From: DATDRM01 sp035291705
GTDB lineage: Bacteria > Chloroflexota > Anaerolineae > Anaerolineales > UBA4823
Reading direction: 5' to 3'
Assembly: GCA_035291705.1 (NCBI GenBank)
Contig: DATDRM010000022.1
Location: forward strand, 1 to 29,723
Length of the DNA stretch: 29,723 nt
In this document: piece after piece, positions 23,657-29,723 of the stretch
Position numbering within the stretch: position 1 is the stretch's first letter
How the letters are laid out: each line of letters opens with the position of its first letter
Notes under the pieces: model-generated
What the model was told of the DNA's origin: nothing
The model's input: the letters and a program-made list of their open reading frames with translations, nothing else
Database searches by the model: none
Program-made: the position numbers and the translations under genes

Positions 23657-24451
23657 TCACCACACTGCCTGCGGTTCCAGCCGGGGTACGGATTGCAACT
23701 CTCGCAGGAGAACTTTCAGGTGGGGGGTGTGTCGTTCGCGGCTCAGAGGGGGGTGAAATCTCCCTGTCTGGGTATCTTCGTCTCCAGATTCTACTGGTAC
23801 CTGCAATCCGCAGTCCAGGAGGAAGGGTACGACCTGGTCCTTCCAGGTGGACGATAGGATAGTGGATGGAGGGAGATAACCTGCTGAGACGAGGAACTCG
23901 TCACCTGGACTAAGCGCGAAGAGCTGGCCGGTATAAGGCCAGATTTTATCCAGGGCGGCTTGCAGGCGACGCTGACTTTCCACGCTGCCCAGACCTAGGC
24001 GCCGCACCCAGGCGCTGGTGTGGCGGTAATGGTAGATCTCTTCCAGGCGGATCTTGGCCGCGGCCTCGGCCAGCGGCTGATGAGCGCTGCCCACCGCGGC
24101 CGCTAGGTATACCGTTTCGTAGGTGTCAAATAGATATTGGCGCAACATGCTGAAAGCCCAATCTCCGTTGGGCAATTCAACGAGTTGAACATTGCGAAAA
24201 TCGGCGATCTGGCGAAAATAGACCAATCGGTCGGGATAGATATAATGGTCCTCTCCTGCCAGATCCGCCAGGAGGGTATACCAGACCAGTGCATGGCCGA
24301 TCTCGTCTAGGGCGAGGTTGGCGAAGGCGATATCTTCTTCCAGGAGCGGAGCCATGCCGCACCATTGTGAGTCCCGATGGCCGAGGATGAGTTCATCATC
24401 CGCCAAGGCTAACAAGTGTTGGGATAGGGCATGTCTTAGAGAAGAGTTCAT
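23657..24451 (-). CDS. paaC: Phenylacetyl-CoA epoxidase structural subunit PaaC
   Basis: This 264-aa ferritin-like protein forms the structural partner of PaaA in the phenylacetyl-CoA 1,2-epoxidase. It has the block ADDELILGHRDSQWCG, EEDIAFANLALDEIGHALVWY (pseudo-ferritin helix), and RLEEIYHYRHTSAWVRRLGLG. The tail GRFHPPLSRERHTPHLKVLLREL is the typical PaaC C-terminus. I chose ATG at 24451, giving the length and start expected for PaaC. A longer frame to 24544 would translate a spacer that carries three phased heptamer words and would overlap paaB. A VOC gene follows 85 nt downstream. Confidence 0.9.
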   Translation of the reverse strand: MNSSLRHALSQHLLALADDELILGHRDSQWCGMAPLLEEDIAFANLALDEIGHALVWYTLLADLAGEDHYIYPDRLVYFRQIADFRNVQLVELPNGDWAFSMLRQYLFDTYETVYLAAAVGSAHQPLAEAAAKIRLEEIYHYRHTSAWVRRLGLGSVESQRRLQAALDKIWPYTGQLFALSPGDEFLVSAGYLPPSTILSSTWKDQVVPFLLDCGLQVPVESGDEDTQTGRFHPPLSRERHTPHLKVLLRELQSVPRLEPQAVW

Positions 24452-24518
24452 TTGCAATATCTCTGGATTCTCAGTATTTAACAGTCGGTCAGCAAGACAA
24501 AGAAACGTGTTGCTAAGC

Positions 24519-24539
24519 AGTACTGAATACTGATTACTG
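24519..24539. repeat. Short heptamer array between paaB and paaC
   Basis: Three consecutive 7-nt words, AGTACTG, AATACTG and ATTACTG, lie at 24519-24539 on the plus strand (minus sense CAGTAAT, CAGTATT, CAGTACT). The paaB stop codon TAA is part of the outermost word. A further CAGTATT copy occurs near 24468. This supports treating 24452-24533 as untranslated spacer. Confidence 0.6.
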
Positions 24540-25100
24540 TCCACCGAATTCTGACTTAACCCGTCTCATTTCGGTCAGGGTGTGAAAGTCGGTAGACAAG
24601 CGGAATTTTTTATCTTGGGCAGGAGCAAACATGCTCTCGATGTCGTCAGGTGAACTGACCAGTACACGGCGGGCCGGTAAAATCCACCAGGCGGAAGGAG
24701 GCTTATCACCAGAGAAACGTTCAAGGGCTAGGCGAAGAGCTTCGACTGGTGCCGCGGCTGGCACCTCACCAACTAGGGTCTGGGTCCCGGTTGGCTTGGG
24801 CTTATAAAAAATATAATAGTTCTCTACCTCGCCTGACTCTTCCTTCACACCCTCATCCCCTAATCCCTTATCTCCTAATTCTTGTTCTTCCAGCTCTTGC
24901 GCAGTTTTGGAGAAGATCGCATCGGCTAGAACTACCCACAGGCTGGTACACTCCGGACGGCGGACGAAGACATCGCGGGCATTGAGCAAAGCCATTTCGG
25001 GATCGGAAGCGTGCACCGAGCCAACGTCCTGGTGGGGTTGGCCGGTCTTCTCCTGAAGAAATACTTGAAACCGGGGTAATTGGGTATCGGGTTTAGCCAT
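24534..25100 (-). CDS. paaB: Phenylacetyl-CoA epoxidase subunit PaaB (long, tandem-domain form)
   Basis: This 188-aa protein is about twice the length of the roughly 95-aa proteobacterial PaaB. Residues 9-62 are a clear PaaB unit (FQVFLQEKTGQPHQDVGSVH, PEMALLNARDVFVRRPE, SLWVV). Residues 96-165 look like a second, diverged copy (YYIFYKPKPTGTQTLVGEV, PVEALRLALERF, WWILPARRVLVSSPDDIESMFAP). Between them is an acidic linker (65-94) containing a 5-residue repeat, ELGDK-GLGDE, encoded by a 15-nt tandem repeat. PaaB is a small subunit of the epoxidase, possibly bridging PaaAC and the reductase. ATG at 25100 overlaps the paaA stop. The second-copy reading is from pattern, not an alignment. Confidence 0.87.
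   Translation of the reverse strand: MAKPDTQLPRFQVFLQEKTGQPHQDVGSVHASDPEMALLNARDVFVRRPECTSLWVVLADAIFSKTAQELEEQELGDKGLGDEGVKEESGEVENYYIFYKPKPTGTQTLVGEVPAAAPVEALRLALERFSGDKPPSAWWILPARRVLVSSPDDIESMFAPAQDKKFRLSTDFHTLTEMRRVKSEFGGQ
24851..24880. repeat. In-frame 15-nt tandem repeat inside paaB
   Basis: Positions 24851-24865 and 24866-24880 agree at 13 of 15 positions (CCCTCATCCCCTAAT and CCCTTATCTCCTAAT on the plus strand). Each unit is itself a 7+8 nt word pair similar in style to the intergenic arrays. In the paaB frame it gives two ELGDK/GLGDE-like five-residue units in the acidic linker between the two PaaB-like halves. Confidence 0.75.
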
Positions 25101-26043
25101 TGTAAGCAGATAATGCCTCCCTAACCCAGGCCCCTTCTTCATGCGCACGCCGGCGGGCTTCCATTCGTTCCTGGTTACATGGGCCATGACCATTGATCAC
25201 TCGCCAGAATTCGTCCCAATCGATTTCGCCAATGATCCAGTCGCCTGTCGCCTTATTGTAGTGCAGGGAGGGATCGGGGAGGGATAATCCAAGGGAGTGC
25301 AGTTCGGGGACGATCTGGTTGACGAACGACTGGCGCAGTTCGTCGTTGGTCCTGGTTTTGATTCCCCATCCCACCAGGACAGGTGTGTTCGGAGATTCGC
25401 CGTCATGGGGGCCAAACATCATCAGGGTCGGCCACCACCAGCGGTTGATGGAATCCTGCACCATTGCTTTCTGGGAGGATGTTCCGCTTGCTAAATGGAT
25501 GACGATATCCTGCCCTTGTTTCTTGTGGAAGTTTTCCTCAGCGCAGATGCGCACCATGGCACGCGCGTAAGGGCCATAGGAGCAACGGGCTAACATGGTC
25601 TGGTTGAGGATGGCAGCGAAATCTACCAGGTAGCCGATCACTCCCACGTCGGCCCAGGTCAGGGTGGGATAGTTGAAAACGCTGGCATACTTGGCCCGGC
25701 CTTCCAGCAAGGCGGCGAGCATCTCTTCCCGGCTGATGCCCAAGGTCTCTGCGGCATGGTAGAGGTACTGACCATGGCCGGCTTCGTCCTGCACCTTGGC
25801 GAGCAAGATCATCTTGCGGCGTAAGCTGGGGGCTCGGGTAATCCAGGCGCCCTCGGGTAGCATACCGACGATCTCACTGTGGGCGTGTTGTGAGATCATA
25901 CGGATCAACTGGCGACGATATTCTGCTGGCATCCAATCCCCAGGCTCGATCTTCTCACCCCGGGCGATGCGCGCTTCGAAGAGGCGTAATTTTTCAGCTT
26001 CAGAACTTTCTTCTTGAACCGACTCGGCAGTTTTTTCGAACAT
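25093..26043 (-). CDS. paaA: Phenylacetyl-CoA epoxidase catalytic subunit PaaA
   Basis: This 316-aa di-iron ferritin-like monooxygenase subunit converts phenylacetyl-CoA with O2 to the ring 1,2-epoxide. It has the expected metal-ligand helices: KVQDEAGHGQYLYHAAETLG (D-E-x-x-H), MVRICAEENFHKKQGQDIV (E-E-x-x-H), and the flanking WMPAEYRRQLIRMISQHAHSE with the ExxE/H type helix. The C-terminal DWIIGEIDWDEFWRVINGHGPCN block is diagnostic for PaaA. ATG at 26043 is preceded by GGAGG at 5 nt, and the 16-codon longer frame reads through spacer DNA. It heads the paaA-B-C cluster; the 3' end overlaps paaB. Confidence 0.95.
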   Translation of the reverse strand: MFEKTAESVQEESSEAEKLRLFEARIARGEKIEPGDWMPAEYRRQLIRMISQHAHSEIVGMLPEGAWITRAPSLRRKMILLAKVQDEAGHGQYLYHAAETLGISREEMLAALLEGRAKYASVFNYPTLTWADVGVIGYLVDFAAILNQTMLARCSYGPYARAMVRICAEENFHKKQGQDIVIHLASGTSSQKAMVQDSINRWWWPTLMMFGPHDGESPNTPVLVGWGIKTRTNDELRQSFVNQIVPELHSLGLSLPDPSLHYNKATGDWIIGEIDWDEFWRVINGHGPCNQERMEARRRAHEEGAWVREALSAYNG

Positions 26044-26060
26044 TACTTCCTCCATGATGG

Positions 26061-26117
26061 GTGAAATGTGATCCATTAAGAAGGATTTCACAGTTCACGC
26101 ATTACGCATCACGCTTT
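26061..26117. repeat. Inverted heptamer array with hairpin upstream of paaA
   Basis: Phased words TTTCACA, GTTCACG, CATTACG, CATCACG (26086-26113) follow an oppositely oriented GTGAAAT-type word at 26061. GTGAAAT (26061-26067) and ATTTCAC (26085-26091) form a 7-bp inverted repeat. The array ends at the aldehyde dehydrogenase stop. It lies in the spacer between the aldehyde dehydrogenase gene and paaA and shares its words with the 20557 and 22557 arrays. Confidence 0.65.
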
Positions 26118-27624
26118 ATAATCCCACCCACACCGTTTTCACCTGCGTATATAGCTCCAGCGCCTCCTTACCCATTTCACGTCCGAAACCGCTTTCCTTG
26201 TAACCGCCGAAAGGCGCAGCCGGGTCGAAGTAACCATATCCGTTGACCCAGATTGTCCCCGCCTTGACTGCCTGAGCCAGGCGGTGGGCGGTGCTGAGGT
26301 TCTGTGTCCAGACGCCGGCTGCCAGGCCGTAGCGGGTGCGGTTGGCGCGCTGGACGAGCTCCTCCCAGGAGTCGAAGGGAGTCACGGCGGCCACTGGGCC
26401 GAAGATCTCTTCCTGGACAAGGGAGAGCGAGTCGTCTTCGTAAGTAAAAATCGTTGGCTCCAGGAAATAGCCATTTGCCAGATCGCCGCCCAGTCGCTTG
26501 CCACCGGTCGTGATGAGCGCACCGCTGGCACGGCCGCTCTCGATATAGCCTATCACCCGATCCAGTTGCCGGTCGGAAACCAGTGGTCCCAGGTGGACCT
26601 TGGGCAAGAATCCGTTGCCGACGCGCAGCTTCTGTGCCTCGGCGGAGATTCTCTCCACCAGCTCGGTGTAAATTGGGCGCTCGACGAACAACCGTGATCC
26701 GGCGACACACTCCTGCCCGGCGGTGCTGAATGCCGCCCACAGCGAGCCTTTAACGGCTATAGACAGGTCGGCATCGGCGAAAATTACGTTGGGGGATTTT
26801 CCGCCCAGTTCCAGGCTGATCCGCTTCAGGTTGCTGCGGGCGGCTGCTTCCATGACTTTGCGTCCGACCTCAGTCGAGCCGGTGAAGGCCACCTTGTCGA
26901 TCCCTTGGTGAGCTGTGATCGCAGCCCCGGTGGGTACTCCCGGACCGGTGAGGATATTCACCACACCCGCCGGGAAACCGGCTTCCTGAATCAGCTCACC
27001 CAGGCGCAGCGCAGTGAGGGGCGTCTCTTCGGCGGGCTTCAAGAGGGTCGTATTCCCGCAAGCCAGCGCTGGGGCTAGTTTCCAGGCACACATCAGCAGA
27101 GGGAAGTTCCAGGGGATGATCAATCCCACAACCCCGACCGGCTCACGCAGGGTGTAGACGAACTGGTCTGCCTGTGACACTGGAAGTGTGGTGCCTTCCA
27201 ACTTGCTGGCCCAGCCAGCATAATAGCGGAAGTGCCTGGAAACGGCTGGGAGGTCGCCCTTTCTGGAAACGCGCAGCGGCTTACCATTGTCGAGGGTTTC
27301 CAATTCAGCCAGTTCGTCCGCATGCTGGTCGATCAGGTCAGCCAGCCGCCAGAGCAGCTCGCCGCGCTCATAACCGCTCGTCTTGCTCCACACACCCTGC
27401 GCGTATGCCGTGCGGGCTGCTTGTACGGCGCGGTCGACGTCCTGTGGCCCTGCCAGCGCCACCCGGGCCAACTCTTCACCGGTCGCCGGATTGTATGTCG
27501 GGAAGGTTTCGCCAGACTTAGCGGTGACCCACTCGCCGTCGATGAACAGCTTCTTTGGGCTGGAGTGCAAGAATTGAAAGGTGCTCTCCTGCAATATGAC
27601 ATTTGGTGGTAATGCCAGAACCAT
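26116..27624 (-). CDS. Aldehyde dehydrogenase family protein
   Basis: This 502-aa NAD(P)-dependent aldehyde dehydrogenase has the N-terminal FIDGEWVTAKSGETFPTYNPATGE, the EPVGVVGLIIPWNFPLLM cofactor loop, KVAFTGSTEVGRKV, catalytic Glu in LELGGKSPNVIF and catalytic Cys in STAGQECVAGSRLF. The C-terminal block GTIWVNGYGYFDPAAPFGGYKESGFGREMG is complete. It is a full-length classic ALDH, not the ALDH half of PaaZ, as no MaoC-type hydratase domain follows. A ribosome binding site GGAG lies about 10 nt before the ATG at 27624. Being directly upstream of paaA, it is a good candidate for phenylacetaldehyde dehydrogenase, making phenylacetate; that is inference from context. Confidence 0.88.
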   Translation of the reverse strand: MVLALPPNVILQESTFQFLHSSPKKLFIDGEWVTAKSGETFPTYNPATGEELARVALAGPQDVDRAVQAARTAYAQGVWSKTSGYERGELLWRLADLIDQHADELAELETLDNGKPLRVSRKGDLPAVSRHFRYYAGWASKLEGTTLPVSQADQFVYTLREPVGVVGLIIPWNFPLLMCAWKLAPALACGNTTLLKPAEETPLTALRLGELIQEAGFPAGVVNILTGPGVPTGAAITAHQGIDKVAFTGSTEVGRKVMEAAARSNLKRISLELGGKSPNVIFADADLSIAVKGSLWAAFSTAGQECVAGSRLFVERPIYTELVERISAEAQKLRVGNGFLPKVHLGPLVSDRQLDRVIGYIESGRASGALITTGGKRLGGDLANGYFLEPTIFTYEDDSLSLVQEEIFGPVAAVTPFDSWEELVQRANRTRYGLAAGVWTQNLSTAHRLAQAVKAGTIWVNGYGYFDPAAPFGGYKESGFGREMGKEALELYTQVKTVWVGL

Positions 27625-27690
27625 CGATCGTTATCTCCTCGATAATAAATCGTCGTTCATCCGGATTAAATAAAATTCCATTGCTCGTTG

Positions 27691-28584
27691 TTAGCCAGGC
27701 TCATCGGGGATCTCTCCCGTTAGCCATTCGGGAGCCTGGTCTTCAGCCCAGCGGCGGCGGATTTCTGCGTAGTCTGGCGGGCGCTTCTGGGTGAAAGCGC
27801 GCACGCCTTCCCAGGTCTCGGGGCTGGTGTTGTGGATTGCCAGCCAATCGCGGCCGTGGCCAATGGTCAGGTTCCAACTCAAATCGCGCCAGAAGTTGAG
27901 CTGCTGCTTGGTGTAGCGGGTCTTCTCCGGGAATTTTGCAAGCAGCTTGGCGACTACCTCGTCGACCCTCGCGTCCAGCTCAGCGCGCGGCACAACCCAA
28001 TTCACTAAGCCCCATTCCAATGCTGTCTGGGCTGAGACAGGCTCATTCAAGAGCAGCATCTCTCGCGCCCGGCGCTCGCCGATCACCAGGGGGAGGAACT
28101 GGGTAGCGCCAGCCAGGGGGACGCTGCCGTGGCTGGTGCCTACATGACGGATGTAGATATCGTCGGCAGCCACAGCCAGGTCACAACTCAGGTTGAACTC
28201 GTTGCCCCCACCAACCACGATGCCGTTCAGGCGGGCCAGGGTGGGTTTGCCCAGGTTGCGCAGGCGCTCGTGGCATTCGATAAAATCGCCCATCCACTTC
28301 CAGTAATCGCGTGGGCGCTGGAGAAATTGTTCCTGTTCTTCCAGGTCTGCCCCGCTGCAAAAAGCGCGTTCACCGGCCCCGGTCAACACCAGCACGCCTA
28401 CCGCATCATCCCAGCTGGCATCCTTCAAGGCCAGGCTTATTTCAGTCAGGACGCCATGGTTGACTGCATTGAGCACCTCCGGCCGGTTGATGGTGATCGT
28501 GGCGCGGCCATTGGTTTTTTCATAGCGGATCAGTTCAAAATTGAAGTCGAGTGGATTATTCCCGGAGAACGTTCGTCTGCTCAA
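27691..28584 (-). CDS. Enoyl-CoA hydratase/isomerase (crotonase) family protein
   Basis: This 297-aa crotonase-fold protein has the oxyanion-hole segments (FCSGADLEEQEQF and GIVVGGGNEFNLSCD) and the following GSVPLAGATQFLPLVIGERRAREMLL block. Glu in GGGNEF corresponds to the first catalytic Glu of crotonase. The second crotonase Glu is replaced by a Gly-Thr-Ser-His stretch, so a simple hydratase reaction is doubtful; isomerase, ring-opening or MenB-like chemistry fits as well. The start codon is TTG at 28584, supported by AGGAG 7 nt upstream and the N-terminus beginning right there. It is the first gene in the aromatic island on this strand and may act on the products of PaaABC, as PaaG or an oxepin-CoA hydrolase would. 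Confidence 0.82.
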   Translation of the reverse strand: MSRRTFSGNNPLDFNFELIRYEKTNGRATITINRPEVLNAVNHGVLTEISLALKDASWDDAVGVLVLTGAGERAFCSGADLEEQEQFLQRPRDYWKWMGDFIECHERLRNLGKPTLARLNGIVVGGGNEFNLSCDLAVAADDIYIRHVGTSHGSVPLAGATQFLPLVIGERRAREMLLLNEPVSAQTALEWGLVNWVVPRAELDARVDEVVAKLLAKFPEKTRYTKQQLNFWRDLSWNLTIGHGRDWLAIHNTSPETWEGVRAFTQKRPPDYAEIRRRWAEDQAPEWLTGEIPDEPG

Positions 28585-28668
28585 AGGCTGACTCCTGATT
28601 GATAAGATCGGTAGAGAATGTATTTTCCTGAGGCTAGATATAGAGCAACTGAGATGAACTTTGTCGTA

Positions 28669-28702
28669 ATTATACTCGCGTTGTATGAGCGACGGTTGAC
28701 AA
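28669..28702 (-). promoter_or_regulatory. Candidate promoter of the aromatic island
   Basis: On the minus strand TATAAT (28669-28674) lies 85 nt before the TTG start of the crotonase gene. TTGTCA (28697-28702) stands upstream but at 22 nt, longer than the ideal 17, so the -35 match may be accidental or the promoter weak or activator-dependent. No regulator gene for phenylacetate (PaaX, PaaR) is in view. Confidence 0.4.
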
Positions 28703-28730
28703 AAGATAAGGCTGGAAGACTAAAACGAAA

Positions 28731-28759
28731 GACCAATGTCCTGTTTGAGAACATTGGTC
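28731..28759 (-). terminator. Bidirectional terminator hairpin
   Basis: GACCAATGT (28731-28739) and ACATTGGTC (28751-28759) form a perfect 9-bp stem around an 11-nt loop. On the minus strand TTTCGTTTTA follows the stem and on the plus strand CTTTTTCCC does, so it can terminate in either direction. It lies 28 nt after the stop of the SRPBCC-PDZ-DinB gene and isolates that gene from the aromatic island. Confidence 0.8.
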
Positions 28760-28787
28760 CTTTTTCCCTGGTCACAGGTCGAATGGA

Positions 28788-29723
28788 TTATTTCTTCCGG
28801 GCTGCGTCGAGGGCGGCGGTCATCTGAGCGATGTGTTCGTGGAAGTGGAAGGGGGAGTCCAACAAGTTGAATGCCGTGCGCCAGTAGCTGCCTTTGCGGG
28901 CGACGAACTCGGCTGGGAGCCGGGCGATGAACTCTACGGTTTCGGTGTCGCTGCGTTTTAATTCCTGGATTAGAGATTTGAGGGTGGGGTAGGTGGCGAC
29001 TGTGGCTTCGACGTAGGCATGCACATTATCACCAAAATCATCAGCGTAGCGCTCATGCCCGGTGACAAGCTCAGTGATATAGGACTGCGTGCCGCGCTCG
29101 CCCTGGATCAGGTGCGCCAGGTTCTCTTTGAGGCTCCATTCGTCCGGGGCTGGTTTGAAGGAGGCTTCTTCTTCGCTGACCCCGGTAAAGAACTTATCCA
29201 GCTCGGCTTCCAGCTCAGCATAGCGTTTCCGCAGAGCGTCTGCAAGACCTTTCGCAGAAGAAGGGATCTCCGGAATCGGCCGGCGGGAAAGTTCCATGGT
29301 CAGGGTTTTCTTCTCGCGCCCCCGGTAGAATACCACTTCGATCTGGTCTCCTGCCCGATGGTGCTGTAAGGCGTTTTCAAGACCGAAATAGTCTGGAGTT
29401 GGAACTCCAGCCATGCTAACAACGACATCGTCTTTCTGCATGCCGGCGGCCTGGGCGCCCATGCCTTCTACCACACCCTCCAACCGGATGCCCTCGCTGA
29501 CCGGCACCCCCAGCTCTTTCGCTTTGTCTGCGTTATACTCGCCAAAGAAGATGCCGAGCATCGGGCGCAGGACGAAGCGCAGGTCTTCGCCGGTTTCCAA
29601 TACGGAAACCAGGTTCTCCAGGCCTTTCTTCCACCCCTTTTCGATTTCGAGCCCGATCTTCGACCATTCTTCGCTGGTACCGATGTCCATGTGTTGGATG
29701 GCCACCTGGGTACCACCGTCCTC
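28788..29723 (-). CDS. SRPBCC/AHSA1-PDZ-DinB fusion protein (5' partial)
   Basis: The reading frame is open to the right edge of the window, so the gene begins upstream (to the right) and the GTG at 29705 is not its start. The first visible residues EDGGTQVAIQHMDIGTSEEW...EKGWKKGLENL are the C-terminal helix of an SRPBCC/AHSA1 (START-like) domain. A PDZ domain follows (GVPVSEGIRLEGVVEGMGAQAAGMQKDDVVVSMAG through EVVFYRGREKKTLTMEL), then a DinB/YfiT-like helical domain (RYAELEAELDKFFTGVSEEEASFKPAPDEWSLKENLAHLIQGER and FHEHIAQM with metal-type His residues). The three-part combination is unusual. Function is unknown; DinB-like proteins include thiol-dependent transferases and hydrolases. A terminator follows the gene. 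Confidence 0.8.
   Translation of the reverse strand, partial: EDGGTQVAIQHMDIGTSEEWSKIGLEIEKGWKKGLENLVSVLETGEDLRFVLRPMLGIFFGEYNADKAKELGVPVSEGIRLEGVVEGMGAQAAGMQKDDVVVSMAGVPTPDYFGLENALQHHRAGDQIEVVFYRGREKKTLTMELSRRPIPEIPSSAKGLADALRKRYAELEAELDKFFTGVSEEEASFKPAPDEWSLKENLAHLIQGERGTQSYITELVTGHERYADDFGDNVHAYVEATVATYPTLKSLIQELKRSDTETVEFIARLPAEFVARKGSYWRTAFNLLDSPFHFHEHIAQMTAALDAARKK

Noticed and set aside
24452..24544. Longer PaaC start overlapping paaB
   Set aside because: The segment is made of repeated heptamer words, has no match to PaaC N-termini, and the family normally starts at about the ATG at 24451.
26116..27624. Aldehyde dehydrogenase as PaaZ
   Set aside because: The protein is a canonical full-length ALDH and lacks the fused MaoC-like hydratase domain of PaaZ.
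28581..28827. Small open frames on both strands in the spacer beyond the crotonase gene
   Set aside because: They cover a promoter-like region and a terminator hairpin, overlap each other and have no recognisable sequence or ribosome binding site.

Overview
The window looks like a chromosomal piece of a GC-rich bacterium, most likely a member of the Chloroflexota (Anaerolineae-like). That placement is an inference from gene content (fused gamma-alpha 2-oxoacid:ferredoxin oxidoreductase, RicT/PSP1 beside an LmbE-type deacetylase, DUF2270, an SRPBCC-PDZ-DinB fusion), moderate GC and intergenic spacers made of degenerate 7-8 nt words. No rRNA or tRNA gene, CRISPR array, transposase or phage gene was seen.

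Positions 1-4242 (+): a 5'-truncated RicT-like PSP1 protein overlapping an LmbE/PIG-L deacetylase, an M20 amidohydrolase and a GT-C membrane glycosyltransferase. Positions 4292-8000 (+): a strong promoter with a perfect inverted repeat, a GntR/FCD regulator and the two subunits of a 2-oxoacid:ferredoxin oxidoreductase, apparently one operon. Positions 7981-9860 (-): an MBL-fold hydrolase followed by ribokinase; the ribokinase 3' end overlaps korB.

Positions 9861-15470 hold the most interesting locus. A 336-nt AT-rich regulatory region, with a Crp/Fnr-type palindrome and two perfect hairpins, precedes a 70-aa peptide gene ending in ...TRGWF, a polyprenyl-synthetase-fold enzyme, a large membrane histidine kinase whose N-terminus (TM, extracytoplasmic PDZ, further TMs) is built like Bacillus ComP, and a DUF2270/DUF2179 membrane protein. 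This is the logic of the ComX-ComQ-ComP quorum-sensing system (prenylated Trp pheromone, prenyltransferase, receptor kinase), in the order X-Q-P, with a different kinase core and no ComA-type regulator nearby. I regard it as a candidate undescribed ComQXP-like signalling system.

Positions 15526-28584 (-) are an oxygen-dependent aromatic catabolism island, read right to left: crotonase-family enzyme, aldehyde dehydrogenase, phenylacetyl-CoA epoxidase subunits PaaA-PaaB-PaaC, a VOC protein, PaaD, an EthD protein, a NUDIX hydrolase, an aldo/keto reductase, then the tyrosine/homogentisate genes hpd, a fumarylacetoacetase-family gene and hmgA, and a membrane-anchored sulfite-oxidase-fold molybdoenzyme. 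PaaE, PaaK, PaaZ and maleylacetoacetate isomerase are not in the window. The right end (28788-29723, -) is a partial SRPBCC-PDZ-DinB fusion with a terminator hairpin.

Many spacers consist of degenerate heptamer or octamer arrays (1411-1477, 2690-2729, 20557-20605, 22557-22591, 24519-24539, 26061-26117). A related 15-nt tandem repeat sits inside the paaB coding sequence.
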